Made by a program: the position numbers and the translations under genes. From Rhizophagus irregularis (lineage: Eukaryota > Glomeromycota > Glomeromycetes > Glomerales > Glomeraceae), in NCBI RefSeq assembly GCF_026210795.1, contig NC_089440.1:868001-932000 (forward strand): DNA of 64,000 nt, read 5' to 3'. The notes beneath the pieces were generated by a model, which ran no database searches, was not told the DNA's origin, and saw nothing but the letters and a program-made list of their open reading frames with translations. Below are positions 25,880-37,782 of this stretch, in pieces. Position 1 is the stretch's first letter; the number at the start of each line of letters is the position of its first letter.

Positions 25880-27315
25880 CTCACTATTAATTACGTCAAA
25901 GTTTCTGAAAATCATGATCTTCATGAAATGATCCTATCTGCTTCCTTTTATGAAATGGAAAAATTTTGGGCAAGACACTAAATATTTCAATAAATTATAG
26001 TGCTCTGAACGATACGAGTCGACCCGGGTTAATTTGACCCAACTCGACTTTTAAATCAGGTCGGTACTAACGATTTTTAATGACCCGTGACCCGCATGAC
26101 CCGCATGACCTGACCCGCCGGGTCGGGTTATAAATTTCCTTGACCCGGGTTTGACCCGGATCGTTTTAATTCTGGCAAAATTATAATTTTGGCCAAAATT
26201 AAGCCAAGAATTAGTTTTAACAAATATTAACATAGCTTATTAAAGCAGAAAAATAAAAAATTAACCTTTGGCTTTTGAGAATAATATTTTTTCGATAGCT
26301 TTAGAATTCCAATTTATCTTTGATTTGAATATCTGCTAATTATTTTGCATAATTCTTTGACTTTTATTATATTAAACCAGGTTCAAAATTCGTATTTTTG
26401 ATTTCATTTTAGTTAATTAGTCTAGGAGTAAAATAAGAGCTAGTGTTATATGTTTTGTATAACCATTCATGATACAAATTTCAGGTGGCTACTAGTGGTT
26501 AATCACTAAGTCACCTTTTTTTCAAATAAAAGGAAATTAATTTTGTTATTATTATAAGAAAATCTCACATAATATAAGTTAGTACCCATTTTACTTAAAT
26601 GTTCGGGTTTAACCCGGGTTACACGAGTTAAATTATACTCGGTCGAGTCAAGGGTCGGGTTACGAAAATATGAGACCCGAATAAATCCGAGTCTTATATT
26701 TTTTTATTCAGATCGCGTCGAATATTTCCTCAAAACCTGACCCAACTTGACCCGGTAGGAGCACTACAATAAATTATCCAAAATTACAATTTTTTCTAAA
26801 CCCAAGGTTAATCCCGTTTTAAAAGTAATTTTAACAAAGGATTTTAAATTGGTAAACTCATCAGAATTAAATAGCAGTCCAGATTCTTCACAAATCTTCT
26901 CAGAAAAATAATTCTATAAATCTGTGAACGATTCATGCCGGTAAAATGTTTCAAGAATTTCTAGTTTCAAGTATTTCTATAGGATGGATTCTGTTGCGAA
27001 ACCTTTCTCGATATAAGGTTGAATATTAGGTTTATTTACTGTAATTAAAAGAAAACTGTGTAATTTTGTTAAATCAATCTCAATAAATAAATGCAAATAA
27101 TTAAAATTATATATCACACTGTAGCAAATTACGGTACAAAATGGTAAATTCGGAAGAGTTTTGGAAATAAATTTCCGCCCTTTTATCGAGCCATTCATTG
27201 GAGAGTGCTATTTATGACCATGTACTATTCGAATAAGCATGATATTTTTTTTATTTTTTACTTTCTCTGGCGTAAAATGACATAATATCTCTCTTTAGTT
27301 ACAAGATTTTGAAAG
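25880..27315 (-). pseudogene. Degenerate BTB-BACK-TLDc copy split by a hAT-like element
   Basis: On the minus strand from 27315 the order of paralogous remnants is MSFKIL, RDIMSFYARE (from YDVIIYAGE), MNGSIKGRKFISK (from EWAEKKDGKFIFKK), then around 27060 IDLTKLHSF and after it TVNKPNIQPYIEKG (from VDELNIQSLI), then YFSEKICEESGLLFNSDEFT near 26900. Past the insertion LAQNFSIS appears at about 25960. Stops and frameshifts are frequent and the TLDc part is missing. It sits between intact copies C and D in the same orientation, so it is a dead member of the tandem array. Confidence 0.75.
25998..26766. mobile_element. Non-autonomous hAT-like element inside the BTB-TLDc pseudogene
   Basis: Left end TAGTGCTC and right end GAGCACTA are inverted repeats. 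They abut the direct repeat CAATAAATTA (25988-25997 and 26767-26776), which contains an 8-bp target duplication with a 2-base ambiguity. Subterminal regions carry clustered GACCCG / CGGGTC repeats. The middle has TTTTGGCCAAAA and AATTCTGGC motifs also seen in the element at 12155-13187. No transposase is present. Confidence 0.75.
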
Positions 27316-27766
27316 ACATTTTATGATAAGTTAAGAAAGTTAGAATAAATAAATAAATAGATGAACAAGCAAAAAACTAATTTTTAGAAGAATAATTTGT
27401 GAACAGCAGCTTAATAAATTTGCTTCTTTTTTTGTATTGGTAAACAAATTTTTATGGATTAAAGAAATATCTTTTGTGATACGGTAATAAGGAGATCAAA
27501 AAAAACCGAACAGAAAGTTTTTCAAACGAATTTTACAAGTTCGACGTTGCGACGCGTAAAGATATTCAACTACATCATTATTTAATGTTTATTGAAGTTG
27601 ACAGCATTTTTTTATTTATCAGATTTATAATGTATTGGAAGTAAAGAATAACTTGAATCAATGAATTATTTTGAGGACAGTTTTTGGCACACGTTGTACT
27701 TGAGTCTTCTCTTTAATAAAAAAATATTTTAAGTATGACTAACGTCAAATACATTCAATAAGAATC
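27316..27766. other. Spacer upstream of the degenerate BTB copy
   Basis: A+T-rich, with no gene, RNA or element recognised. Confidence 0.4.
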
Positions 27767-29259
27767 CTATTTTTTAATAACAAGAAAAACTTCAAAATCT
27801 TCTACATTAAATCTTCCTACCGGCATACCATCAATTTTAGGATAAGACCTTGGACCGTTCCTATGCCAAGCACCATCGCTATTTTGATATAAATCACAAC
27901 CAGCACCAAACCCTAGTCCAAGTGAAGAAAAATTTCTAATAGAATGTTGATCACCATTACTATAACTTACTTTTGCGGTTATTATGCTCTTCCTATCTGC
28001 AAAAAAATATATAAAACTGTCAATTGTGGACTTATTCTGATTACTTGAATCCCATTGAAATGGATTATATCCCCCAACTATTTGTACTGAATTTGTAACT
28101 TTAGCAACAACGATAGTTGCACCTTTATTATCACATTTATTATGAAATGCTGCAGGTGTATTACCATCTCTACTAGCGCGATAAATTAAATTGAATTTGT
28201 AAGGATTATTTCTTATATTATAATGTGAATTCTCTTTCTTATCAATCCAACTAGAAAAAATAGCAAAATGTTGACGTTCGATTAAAGTTGAATCAAACTT
28301 TGATTGTCTAGAAGGTTGAACATTTGGTTTTCTATTAGGTGCAATATGAAATGTTAACAGATCATTAACTAAATCTTTTGGTAGTAATTTTCTTAAAGGG
28401 TGTACTTTATCAAGAAAATCTTCTGGTGAAATATGATAAAATCTTATTAAAGGCACAAGTCCATGAAGAGATCTCTCCATAATTGTAATATCTTCCTTAC
28501 TCCATTTCGTGATGTCTTGCGAAATAGAAGGATTTTGTGCAAGTCCCCATTTCAGTAAGCAATCCCAAATAAAACATTCGTCCAAACCTAAATCATCCCT
28601 TTCTAAAAGTAATTTTAATACATGCGCCTTTAAACTGGTAAATTTACCAGATTCAAATAATATTTTAGGTTCTTCGCAAATTTTCTCAAGACAATAATTC
28701 CATAAATCTGTGAATGATTCATGTTGATAAACTGTTTCAAGAATTCCGATAGGATTTTGTTGCAAAAATTCATCTTGATGTTTAATCAAGTAATTTTGAA
28801 TATAAGAGATTAAAGATTGAATATTAAGTTCATCCACTACAATCAAAAGCTTTAACACTTTAGGACCTTGTAATTGTGTTAAATCAATCTTTCCACAATA
28901 AATAAATCTAATTAATTAAAAATATTTAAACGTCAATTATAATCTTGTGAATTTAATTTTATAATAAATAATAAATTAAATTTATTTTTACATTACCTTA
29001 GGATAACTTTAAATAATTCGGGAGAAACATTAGGTTTCTTAAAAATAAATTTTTCATCCTTTTTTTCAGCCCATTCATTTGAGAACGCTGTATAAAAATA
29101 TTGCGTTCTAGTACATAAAATACTCGAATGTGCATGAAATTCTTTCATATTTTCATTTTCTCCAGCGTAGATAATAACATCATAACCTATTTCAGTCGTA
29201 AGTAATTTTTCGAAATCGTTAAGTACTTCTTGACAATATTCATGAGACATTTTTTTCAA
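27767..29259 (-). CDS. BTB-BACK-TLDc domain protein (copy D)
   Basis: Exons 29259-28997 and 28907-27767, intron 89 bases at the conserved position, 467 residues from MKKMSHEYC (466-464 if an inner Met is used). BTB: EIGYDVIIYAGENENMKEF, then WAEKKDEKFIFKKPN. BACK-like: VDELNIQSLISYIQNYL and ERDDLGLDECFIWDCLLKWG. TLDc: HFAIFSSWIDKKENSHYN, PYKFNLIYRASRDGN, GATIVVAKVTN, IVGGYNPFQWD, FGAGCDLYQ (others have FGGG), DFEVFLVIKK. It is the most upstream gene of the array. No damage is seen. Confidence 0.9.
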
Positions 29260-29307
29260 AAGAAATGAGTAAAGGTTTTGGAAATACTATTTATGTATTA
29301 ATTTGGA

Positions 29308-29358
29308 TTTTTGTACGACCGTGATTTTGGGGCATTCGGGCAATAATTTAACCTTAAT
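29308..29358 (-). promoter_or_regulatory. Conserved upstream motif of the BTB-TLDc array, copy D
   Basis: About 50-97 bases upstream of the start the minus strand reads GGTTAAATTATTGCCCGAA, then a CGGTCGTACAAAAATCC end. It shares the core GGTTAAATTATTRCCCGAA with copy C. Confidence 0.5.
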
Positions 29359-29634
29359 ATTCTGATCAAATGATTTCACGTGATAATTGTTTAAATTTAT
29401 TAAAAAAAAAAAAATTGCAGTGAGCAATATCAAACTTTCCACGAAAAAAGTAAAATACATACGGTATAATTTGAATGCTACAAAATATGTGGAATCAATA
29501 AGTAGAGTACGTGTTACAAAAATATGATTTATTATTATTTTTTTTTTTTGGTAAATGCGCTTCTTTATTGGGTATTAATAAAAATACATTAAAGGCCCCC
29601 TTTAGAATCCAAGTCACGATGCTGATTTAAAGTG

Positions 29635-29995
29635 GTATTCAGACTTTTCGCCGAAGTCTATTTCACCGAGACACATTTCGCCGAAGAGAAATGGACATTT
29701 CGCTGAAACTTCAAATATTTTTCCAAAATGTCCATGATAATTACGAAAATTTTGTTACTAAATTATTATTAAAAAAATTTATTTCGATTTAACTGTTATA
29801 GTTTAACGTTAATATTTATTAATAAAAATCGGGGATTAGATTGATAAAATGTCAATCGCCAACATTTTTGGCGGAATATCCTATTTGATGAAGTAGATTT
29901 CGGTGAAATGGATGATTCAGAGGAAAGGATTCAGCAAAAGTCCATTCAGCGAAATTTCCATTCGGCGAAATGTCTCTTCTGAGCCGAATTTTTGC
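29635..29995. mobile_element. Element with TTTCGCCGAA subterminal repeats
   Basis: Both ends carry several inverted copies of ATTTCGCCGAA / TTCGGCGAAAT and variants (CACCGA, GCTGAA), about 75 bp left and 100 bp right, around an A+T-rich core of about 180 bp. A looser relative (TTTCACCGACATG, CATTTCGCTG) occurs at 42950-43440. This looks like a non-autonomous DNA element. The superfamily cannot be named from sequence alone. Confidence 0.55.
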
Positions 29996-30063
29996 TTTTC
30001 CTTTGCGTGTTTTAACAAAAATGTCATATTGCATGCATAATTTTTTTAGATTACATTACTAAG

Positions 30064-30252
30064 TCCCTGTAAAAAAGTCTATCCGTTTTTTATATTCCAT
30101 CTTTTTTCCGTAAAAGGCTCATATTTCCGGAATTAATAATAGCCTTATATCACGGAATTTATCAAATTATTTACATTTTCCGTGAATGGATCCGTGAAAG
30201 GCTCATTTTTACGGAGTTTTTACAGAAATAACGGATAAAATTTTTTATAGGG
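30064..30252. mobile_element. MITE with CCCTRTAAAAAA termini
   Basis: Left TCCCTGTAAAAAAGTCTATC pairs with right end ATTTTTTATAGGGA in reverse complement. The internal halves also pair (TATCCGTTTTTT against AATAACGGATAA). Related termini occur at 56281-56391. Confidence 0.6.
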
Positions 30253-30479
30253 AGTGTCAAAGGATTATTACAGTGTACTATAAACGAAGCGTCATACTAT
30301 TCAAAAATCCTGGGTGGTTCAGTTACCCTGGTAACCACGCACGAACATTATAGCTCCTCATAATGTTCCTGGGATTTACCACAAAATCCTGGGATCCATA
30401 ATCTTGACAGTCAATAATCCCTGCATCAACGGCGCCCCTATAAAATGATTTTCCGGTAAAAACTTTAGTTTTTATTGTA

Positions 30480-30870
30480 AGAATTCAGAATTTTCTAAAA
30501 AATTTTTATAGGGCACTAAAATCCCGACAATTCCCAAATTCCCAACAGATCAAAATTCCAAAAATTATAGATGTACAAGAAACGTACGTAGTTTATAAAG
30601 CTTACAAGATAAATTAAACAGACAGTATAAAATTCTGAAAGTCAAATCTCGAAGCTTTTGAAAAAAAATATATACTTTTTTTAAATTAAACGTATTATAA
30701 TTTAAAAATAATATAAAGTCTTGAAATTTTATATTCAGCTGTTTGCATCACTAATAAAATTTCAATTCCAATTCCTATTAATGTATTTTTGTATTGTATT
30801 TTTTTATTTTAAAAAAAAAGACACTAGTCAGAAAATCAATTTTTTTCTTTAAAACAATGTGAAGTTATTA
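30480..30870 (-). repeat. Dispersed repeat, copy 2 (inverted partner at 288-700)
   Basis: This is the reverse complement of the first copy over CAGCTGTTTGCATCACTAAT, the poly-A block near 30815, and CCCGACAATTCCCAAATTCC-type sequence near 30513. It is non-coding on inspection. Confidence 0.5.
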
Positions 30871-31128
30871 TGAATCATCGAAGGATTTTGGGAGATCCCA
30901 AGAAGTAATATAAAAAAATTTAACTAATCCTGCGCAAATTAAGTTTTGCAAATTAATTAATAACAGATAATGAAATACATTACTCTTTACCTCAATTTTT
31001 TTTATTTTATTTATAACCTCACTGGAAGCAGTAGCTTTATTAAGAAATAATATTTTATGCACGCATAAATCATTTCTATACTAGCATCCATCCAACCAGC
31101 AGACGTTTCCAGAGAGCATTATTAAAAT

Positions 31129-31707
31129 TCAATTAAAATTATCGATAGGGCATGATCTCTCGGCGATTGGATAATCAGCGATAGGATAGGCTTTCTCTCC
31201 AGCAACTACAGCATATACACAGACAACACAGTCATAGACATCTAATGGTTTTTTTGGATCACTTGTTGGATCCAACAACAACTCCGATAAGATATGAATC
31301 AGGGAGTTTAGACGTCAATATGACTCAGCAAAATTTAAAATTCTGAATATAAGGGGTAACTATGGGGTTCATCATAATCAACTAGAAGTATTGTTTTTTC
31401 TGCAGTTATCTTTAATTAATGTACCGGAAACAGTATATATGTTGTATATGGTTTCTGAATCGGTGGAAATCGGATCTTGGCCAGCATTACGAAATCCTAG
31501 TCCGGCATTATGCTTTAATTCTGACCAACATTATATGTGGATTCGGAATCCACATAGACCGTTTCCACCTACAACATATATAAGTTGCGGGTTTTTAAGA
31601 AACAGGAGGGTCAGGTGACATCGATTAAATAAAGTTCCTCTTTTACGAAGTTGGTATGGCATTGATCATGGAAAATATAGCAAATAAAAAATAAAAATTT
31701 GGTTCAT
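31129..31707 (-). pseudogene. Second ML-domain secreted-protein pseudogene, with a MITE insertion
   Basis: The start at 31707 opens a decayed signal peptide (MNQIFIFYLL), which shifts frame to read MPYQLRKRGT, matching the other ML pseudogene. After the MITE the phrase CTGTTTCCGGTA resumes the homologous sequence. The end reads DPTSDPKKPLDVYDCVVCV, equivalent to DPSDPKDPYEVHACAI. Several stops and the 149-bp insertion show that it is inactive. Upstream sequence is shared with the first copy. Confidence 0.65.
31434..31582. mobile_element. MITE inside the ML pseudogene
   Basis: Ends TATATATGTTGTA and TACAACATATATA form inverted repeats, with inner pairing of GGTGGAAATCGG against CCGTTTCCACC. 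The homologous ML copy at 1480 lacks it, so the insertion point can be read directly: CCCGCNA.TT then ACTGTTTCC. The target was TA-rich. Confidence 0.65.
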
Positions 31708-34553
31708 TTTGAAAATATTTAGTAGGGATAATACTTTTTTGTGAAACTTAATAATAGATATTCCATTATAATGTAATGTAATCATTAATAGCTTGATTTC
31801 GGAGTTACTTCCTTTTTATAGAGAAAAAAAAACAGCTTTCTGAGAATCTGAGTACCATCAAAAGATTTCATTTTTTTTTTTAATTATTAAAATGGATGAT
31901 CATTTTAGAAGAATGAAAATTTGACCGACCGATCCGCTTCATTTACGCAGACCAACAAGTGCGGTGTAAATTTTTTGGGATAAATCAAAAAATTTGTTGA
32001 TTACTATTACAAAATTAATTTTTAACACACACGTGAAATATGATAAAAACTTTTTATTAAATAAAAAATAAAACCCGGGTCTCTTTTAAATTTTAATGTT
32101 ATGTGAACCGAAAATATTAATTAGCGTGGGCTAATCTCATCAAATGAGTTGTTTTCATAGAAAAATTCTAAAAATAAATTGTTATAAGTCCGAATTAATT
32201 TTATGTGATTGTACCATCATGTAATTTATTAATTTTTTTTTTAAGACATTTAGGAATATTATCCTAAAGATATTTTCAAATCAACCTCATAAAAATTACT
32301 AATCTAGAAATGTATCTTGGAAAGAAAAATTTGGACTTTATATTTACGTGAACATCTATTAATCTTGACATAATACAGTTTGTAATTTTCAACGATCATT
32401 ATTTGTAATATAAATCATATAAAATAGTTTTTATGGATGGAATGAAACAATTATTGCTTAAAGACAATACATGAGAAATATCAATATTTATTTATGATAA
32501 AAAAGAAAAAATAATTTTGGTCTTACAATTGTCACTTGTTTTAATAAAAGCGGTAGTGTTTATGATGGAAACATTCAAAATCCCAACGATCAAAATCAGT
32601 TATAATACAAACTCGATGTTCACGACCTAATCCCGAAAATTCGAAATCTCACTCATTATCCCTATATTCATTATCAATTATATTACAATGCAAAAATTTT
32701 AATCAATATATCAGATATTGATCTTTTACATATTAATAAAAAATTAATTGTTACAAAAGTATTACGTACATAAGATTTAAGGATAATGAGTGTCAGGAAT
32801 TTGATTTCAGGGTTAATGATTTTCAGGTTGTGGTAAATCCGTTTTATATTTGTAGATCTCTCTATAATGGAATTCATTCTGTGTATATAATTAGGAATTC
32901 TAAGAAGATTTATGTAGATTATGTACTATATAAAGTTGGGTCCCTTCATAATCAAATTTATCATAAAAATAAAAAGTATGATGTAAACGAAAAAGTAAAA
33001 TTACATAATTGCCTACATAATTATAATGTAATCACAAATCTCATTAATACGGTAATTTCTTTTTCCGTATTAAATTCTTGGCGTTTTCAATCAAGAATTT
33101 TAGTTTTACCAATACACATCACGAATATCATGTTTATTAGGTACAGCTATCTTAATAAATCCTTATCAATTCCGCGTGGTGGACGCGGGTTTGAGCTTTT
33201 AGTAATCTAGCTTTTGCTGCAGTCCTGCAATAGGACCGATCGGTTGTGGTGTCAAACTTAATTTTATGGATGGAGCATAGTGTGCTGCCGTATTAAGTAC
33301 ACGAATTTCAACAGCAGCTTCTTTAGTTAATACTTTCAAGCAAATAAATATTCTGACATTCTAAATTAAGTTAATTGGATGGATAAATTATTAATATAGA
33401 TATAGAAATACTTTACTCGGTTATATTTGGGTAACATATACTATAAATTATTTTAAATAATTTATAAATACGCGATATTTGAAAAAAGATTTTTTTTTTT
33501 TAAGCTTCGTTAAAGTAATTTTTGAAATAATTTTTGAAAAAAAGTTGAATTGGAGATAATTTGATGATTAATAAAATGGAAGTGATTTATTTAAAAAATA
33601 AGTTGTTGGAACGTACCTGAAATAACATGACAGGGAAAATGTCAGTTAATTAACTAGTTAATAACATTTATTTCAGTCCGATATAAATTTATACATTACG
33701 CGAATTTTATTTTCAGGTGTTAATTCCGGGGCAGAATTAAGCTTCAATTTATAATGAGTTATGGCAACTTTAACACTGATATCATAATATGATCATTAAC
33801 TAAGATCATCTTAACGGACTCGTTTCCGTCATATCGATATTGTTTGGTTTGAAATCATTTTAATATAGTTAGGTTAAATATGATCTTGACGATCTTGTTT
33901 CAGTACTATCGTCATTACTCTAATAATGACGTAATATTGTGTCGCTCATAATCTTTAAACCAATCATTTTCAAACTCTATCTTAATGGCTAACGATAAAT
34001 GATTAACAATAATTGAACAATTAATCGAACAATTTAATCGATTAATCTTTATAAAATTGCACTTTTAACATTATTATCGATTCTACAATATGTTGATCGA
34101 GGGATCGATCAAGTTCGAATTAATTTGCTAATCTATAAAAAACTAGTTTGGATTGAGGAAACATATTTAATAATTTATTTTAATATTTTGAATATGAAAG
34201 TTATTAATATTTTGCATTTTAATAGTTAAAACGACTTACTAAATACTAATACTACACTTATATGTTTCTACATAATAATGAATGTATTTTCATGCATTTT
34301 TCTTGTTTATTTTCAAATTAATAACATATTATCTGTTATGACATTTCATCTATAAAAATTGTAGATTAACATTTGTACATCGTTATTTATAACCATGCGA
34401 GTGAAAATCACCTCTTTTAGTTTCGTATATAGACCATATTTAGATATTGATCATTTAAAGTTGTGAAAGAAGAATAAATGGAATAATTACTCAACCGTAC
34501 CGTACTGTGTAACAATTATTCGGTATATAATTTTACCTTAATAACACATAATT
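31708..34553. other. Intergenic region with one coding relic
   Basis: On the minus strand 33360-33199 reads an open, protein-like stretch (LTKEAAVEIRVLNTAAHYAP followed by an IGPIAGLQQKLDY end, then a stop) and after it short pieces GFIKIAVPNKHDIRDVYW. It is not recognised. The A+T-rich remainder includes the conserved ML upstream region (31708-32020) and shows no intact gene. Confidence 0.4.
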
Positions 34554-34563
34554 ATATAAATAG
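34554..34563 (+). promoter_or_regulatory. TATA box of the UDP-glycosyltransferase gene
   Basis: TATATAAATA lies about 41-50 bases upstream of the start codon at 34604, a plausible core promoter distance for a short 5' leader. Confidence 0.45.
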
Positions 34564-34603
34564 AAAGACTTTGAAATATCGTATCAATCAAGTTAATTCA
34601 AAA

Positions 34604-36621
34604 ATGAATAAAAAAAATTTTATTTTCTTATTATCGTTATTCTTATTAAATCTAATCTTTCGTGTCAATATCATTATAGCGACACGAAATCATATTCCTA
34701 CAAATTTTGATATAAACCTCTCGCCAAAAAATATTTTGGTAGGCTCTTATACTGGTGGGAGAAGTCATCTTAAACCAATGTTAGATATTGCTGCTATATT
34801 AATTGAAAGAGGTCACAATGTGAGTAATAAAAATATATAATTTTTCAAAACTCATAATTTTATCTAATTATATTTATACTTTATACATAGGCAATAATGT
34901 TATCATCAGGAAATTATACGCCAGCGTCAGAATATCCAACCATTAAACAAATTTCAATGGGACCTCCATTGAACGTTAAAAATACAAGAGATTCTGCACG
35001 ACTTATAGTACAAGCAGAATTTGATTATATAATTTTAGCAAAAATATTTGAATCGAGCGTACAATCATACAAGAGCACATACGAAATATATAAAGATACT
35101 GCAATTGATAATAATATTGATTTATTTATTTGTTATGCTATGTTTAATGATGCTTGTTTAGATGTCGCTCATGCTTTAAAGAAGCCTGTCGTTGGATTTA
35201 TGTCTTTTCTTTATGGTAATTACTTATATATTATTTTTCAAATAAAAAAAAAATAATTAAATAGAAATCATCTTTCTTTTTTTTTAGTAATAGACGCTCA
35301 AACATATAAATCTGATCCAGTGTTCCGTTGTAATATTTCATTGGAAAATGAATCATTTTTGGAAAGATTTAAGTGTACAATAATACGACCTCTTCATATA
35401 ATTAGTTTATTACATACTCCTTTAAATCAAATAAATGATTTAAGAAACCAAATGAGTATTGAACCCGTTTATATGTCTTTTAGAAGATTACTTCGAACTT
35501 CTCTAGTTTTTATTGATACTTTCTTTGGTCTTGAGGTAAAGTAAAATAAACAAAATATTTTTCTTTTATTAAATTAAATTTATTTTATTTTGAATTCAAA
35601 TTTTTCTTTTTTCGTTCAAGTTACCGCAAGCTTTACCATCAAATGTTCAGGTAATGATACCAATCAAAAAATATTATGACATGCGAAGTAAAATATGATA
35701 CATGTAATTTATAATAATTTAATAATTTTCATTCTTTCTTCTTCAAATTATTAGGAAATTGGACCAATAATATCAAAAGATTATCCTCCGCTTACACCAG
35801 AACTCTCGAATTTTATGAATGTACATGAGCGAGTTTTATATATAGCTTTTGGTGGTCGTTTCTTTACAACCACTGAGAATAATAACAAAATTTTACAATC
35901 CATTATTGAAATTATTAATAAGAATATGATTGATGGTGTAATTTGGGCATTAGTTATGACATCAAAGAATGATTTTTCTCCTACATTAAATTTATCTAAT
36001 GGTTTACAAGTTCAAACATCTTCAATTTTAAATAACGAACATCCACATATACATATTACAAATTTTGCTCCACAATTTGCTGTACTTAATCATACCAATA
36101 CGAAATTATTTTTTAGTCATGGAGGTGCAGGAAGTATTCATGAATCCCTTTTTACTGGTACACCCATGTTAGTATTACCTATTGGTGGTGATCAGATGGG
36201 TAATGCTCAAAAATTAAAATCAGCTGGTGTAGCATTATCATTAAATAAATTTACTTTGGATGTTAATGATATTATAACTAAGATAAATTTCTTATTAAAT
36301 GATAATGATGTAAAGAAAAATGTAGATAGAATGAAAGTTTTGGCTAAAATTAATAGTAAAAGAAAATATAGGGCTGCAGATTTAATTGAATATATTTTAC
36401 ATCGAGGTTCTTCTAATCAAGAATTAAAGGAATTGATTCCTGCTGATAAAAGAATGGGATTTATAAGAGGAAATAATTATGATGTTTATATAACTTTATT
36501 AGGTATCGTTCTTGGATTTATTGTAGTTATTTTACGGATTACATTTAAATTAATTAGGTTCTTTCACTTCTTTGTAAGAATAATTTCTCCTTATTCTGAT
36601 CAAAAACCAAAAAGAGAATAA
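34604..36621 (+). CDS. UDP-glycosyltransferase (GT1-type), ER membrane
   Basis: Five exons: 34604-34819, 34891-35215, 35288-35535, 35621-35650 and 35755-36621, all GT-AG, introns 71-104 bases, 561 residues. Residues 1-27 form a signal peptide. SYTGGRSHLKPML holds the likely catalytic His (about 55). The sugar-nucleotide-binding signature is SHGGAGSIHESLFTGTPMLV with IGGDQMGNAQ (about 394-423). A hydrophobic segment at about 517-538 followed by a basic tail fits a type I membrane anchor with luminal catalysis, as in animal and fungal UGTs. The acceptor (sterol, lipid or small molecule) cannot be told. The frame stays open over all exons, including the 30-base exon 4, so the gene looks intact. 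Confidence 0.88.
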
Positions 36622-37782
36622 TTCAAAAAAAAAATTTCTTATAAATTTTAGATTTCCATTTTTTACTTTTAATATATATATATATTTTTTTTTTACATAA
36701 AGAGAATTATGGTTATGATTAATTGTGAAAATTAGTCTATAATTTACAACCTAATAAATAGATTCAATATTCTTATATTTTATAACTGTATATAAATTAC
36801 CCTAGTTTATTCGTCTTTTTGACTAAGTATATTTTTTTCTTCAAAAAGATTTCAGTCAAGTAATCATCTACATGTACTGTAGCTATAAGAATGAGTAATT
36901 TGATTTTAAAAATATAAAAGGAACGAAAAGGAAATTTTTTAAAAAACTAATTATTAAATTTTATTTTGGTATTGAAAAAAATTTATCCTTCGATTTGAAA
37001 ATAAAAAAAAATCAATTAAAAAAATTTAGTTTGAAAAGAAAAATAGAAATAAAAAAAAAACTATTAAAAAAAAAACTCGGTATTGAAAAAAAAATTAAAT
37101 TTTTCGTTAGGCATTCAGTATGGGCGGATTTGACACTTGATGAGATTATTTTGGCCAAAATCAACGTTAATTTTAGCCAAAATGATCGGTATTCCGATCA
37201 TCAAGTGATTCGGTGTTATAGATTGGGCGCAGGAACATCACGCGTTTAATGTTACACAATTTAAATTAGAGAAGTCTAAAAATCACAAAATTTTTATAAA
37301 ATAAAACAAAGAACTATTAATCATAAAATAAGATTTTAACCCCCCGGGTCACTTTTTCAAATTTCAATAAAAAAAAAGTTCATATATAAAAAATTTATCA
37401 TGTAACAATAGAATGAAACTTTATTGCTTTTTATATTGTTTATTATTCGTGTGTTGTCTCAGAAAAATAAATATAACAGTAAAAATAAATGTACTATTAT
37501 AATTCTTTTTCCAACAGCAGTAAAAACTCGATTTTTCGTTGTGTAAAAAGATTACAAATAAGAGTGGAAAAAGATTAATATCAGGTAGTTTTGACATTTT
37601 TTTTTTACTCAAATTTTACAAATGTCTTTTCTTCTCACCATGAACTTGAAAGAGTAGCATTACTAGCAAGGTACGATCGTTTGGAACCAATTTATATGTT
37701 CGGATAATATTATTCATGGTTGTTGCAATATTACGATGCGTAAGTGGAGCATCTAAATTTCATTTATTCATGTCAAGCTTCT
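36622..37782. other. Intergenic stretch downstream of the glycosyltransferase
   Basis: Simple A+T sequence. 37140-37260 contains TTTTGGCCAAAA, a related TTTTAGCCAAAA and TTTAATGTTACACAATTT, motifs shared with transposons elsewhere in the window, so it is probably an element remnant. No gene. Confidence 0.4.

Noticed and set aside
31391-31618. 75-codon plus-strand frame
   Set aside because: It runs through a MITE and antisense to the ML pseudogene.
32830-33210. 126-codon plus-strand frame
   Set aside because: It overlaps a more protein-like relic on the opposite strand and lacks a normal start.
36995-37249. 84-codon Lys-rich frame
   Set aside because: Poly-A-derived start and an end within a transposon-like remnant containing TTTTGGCCAAAA.
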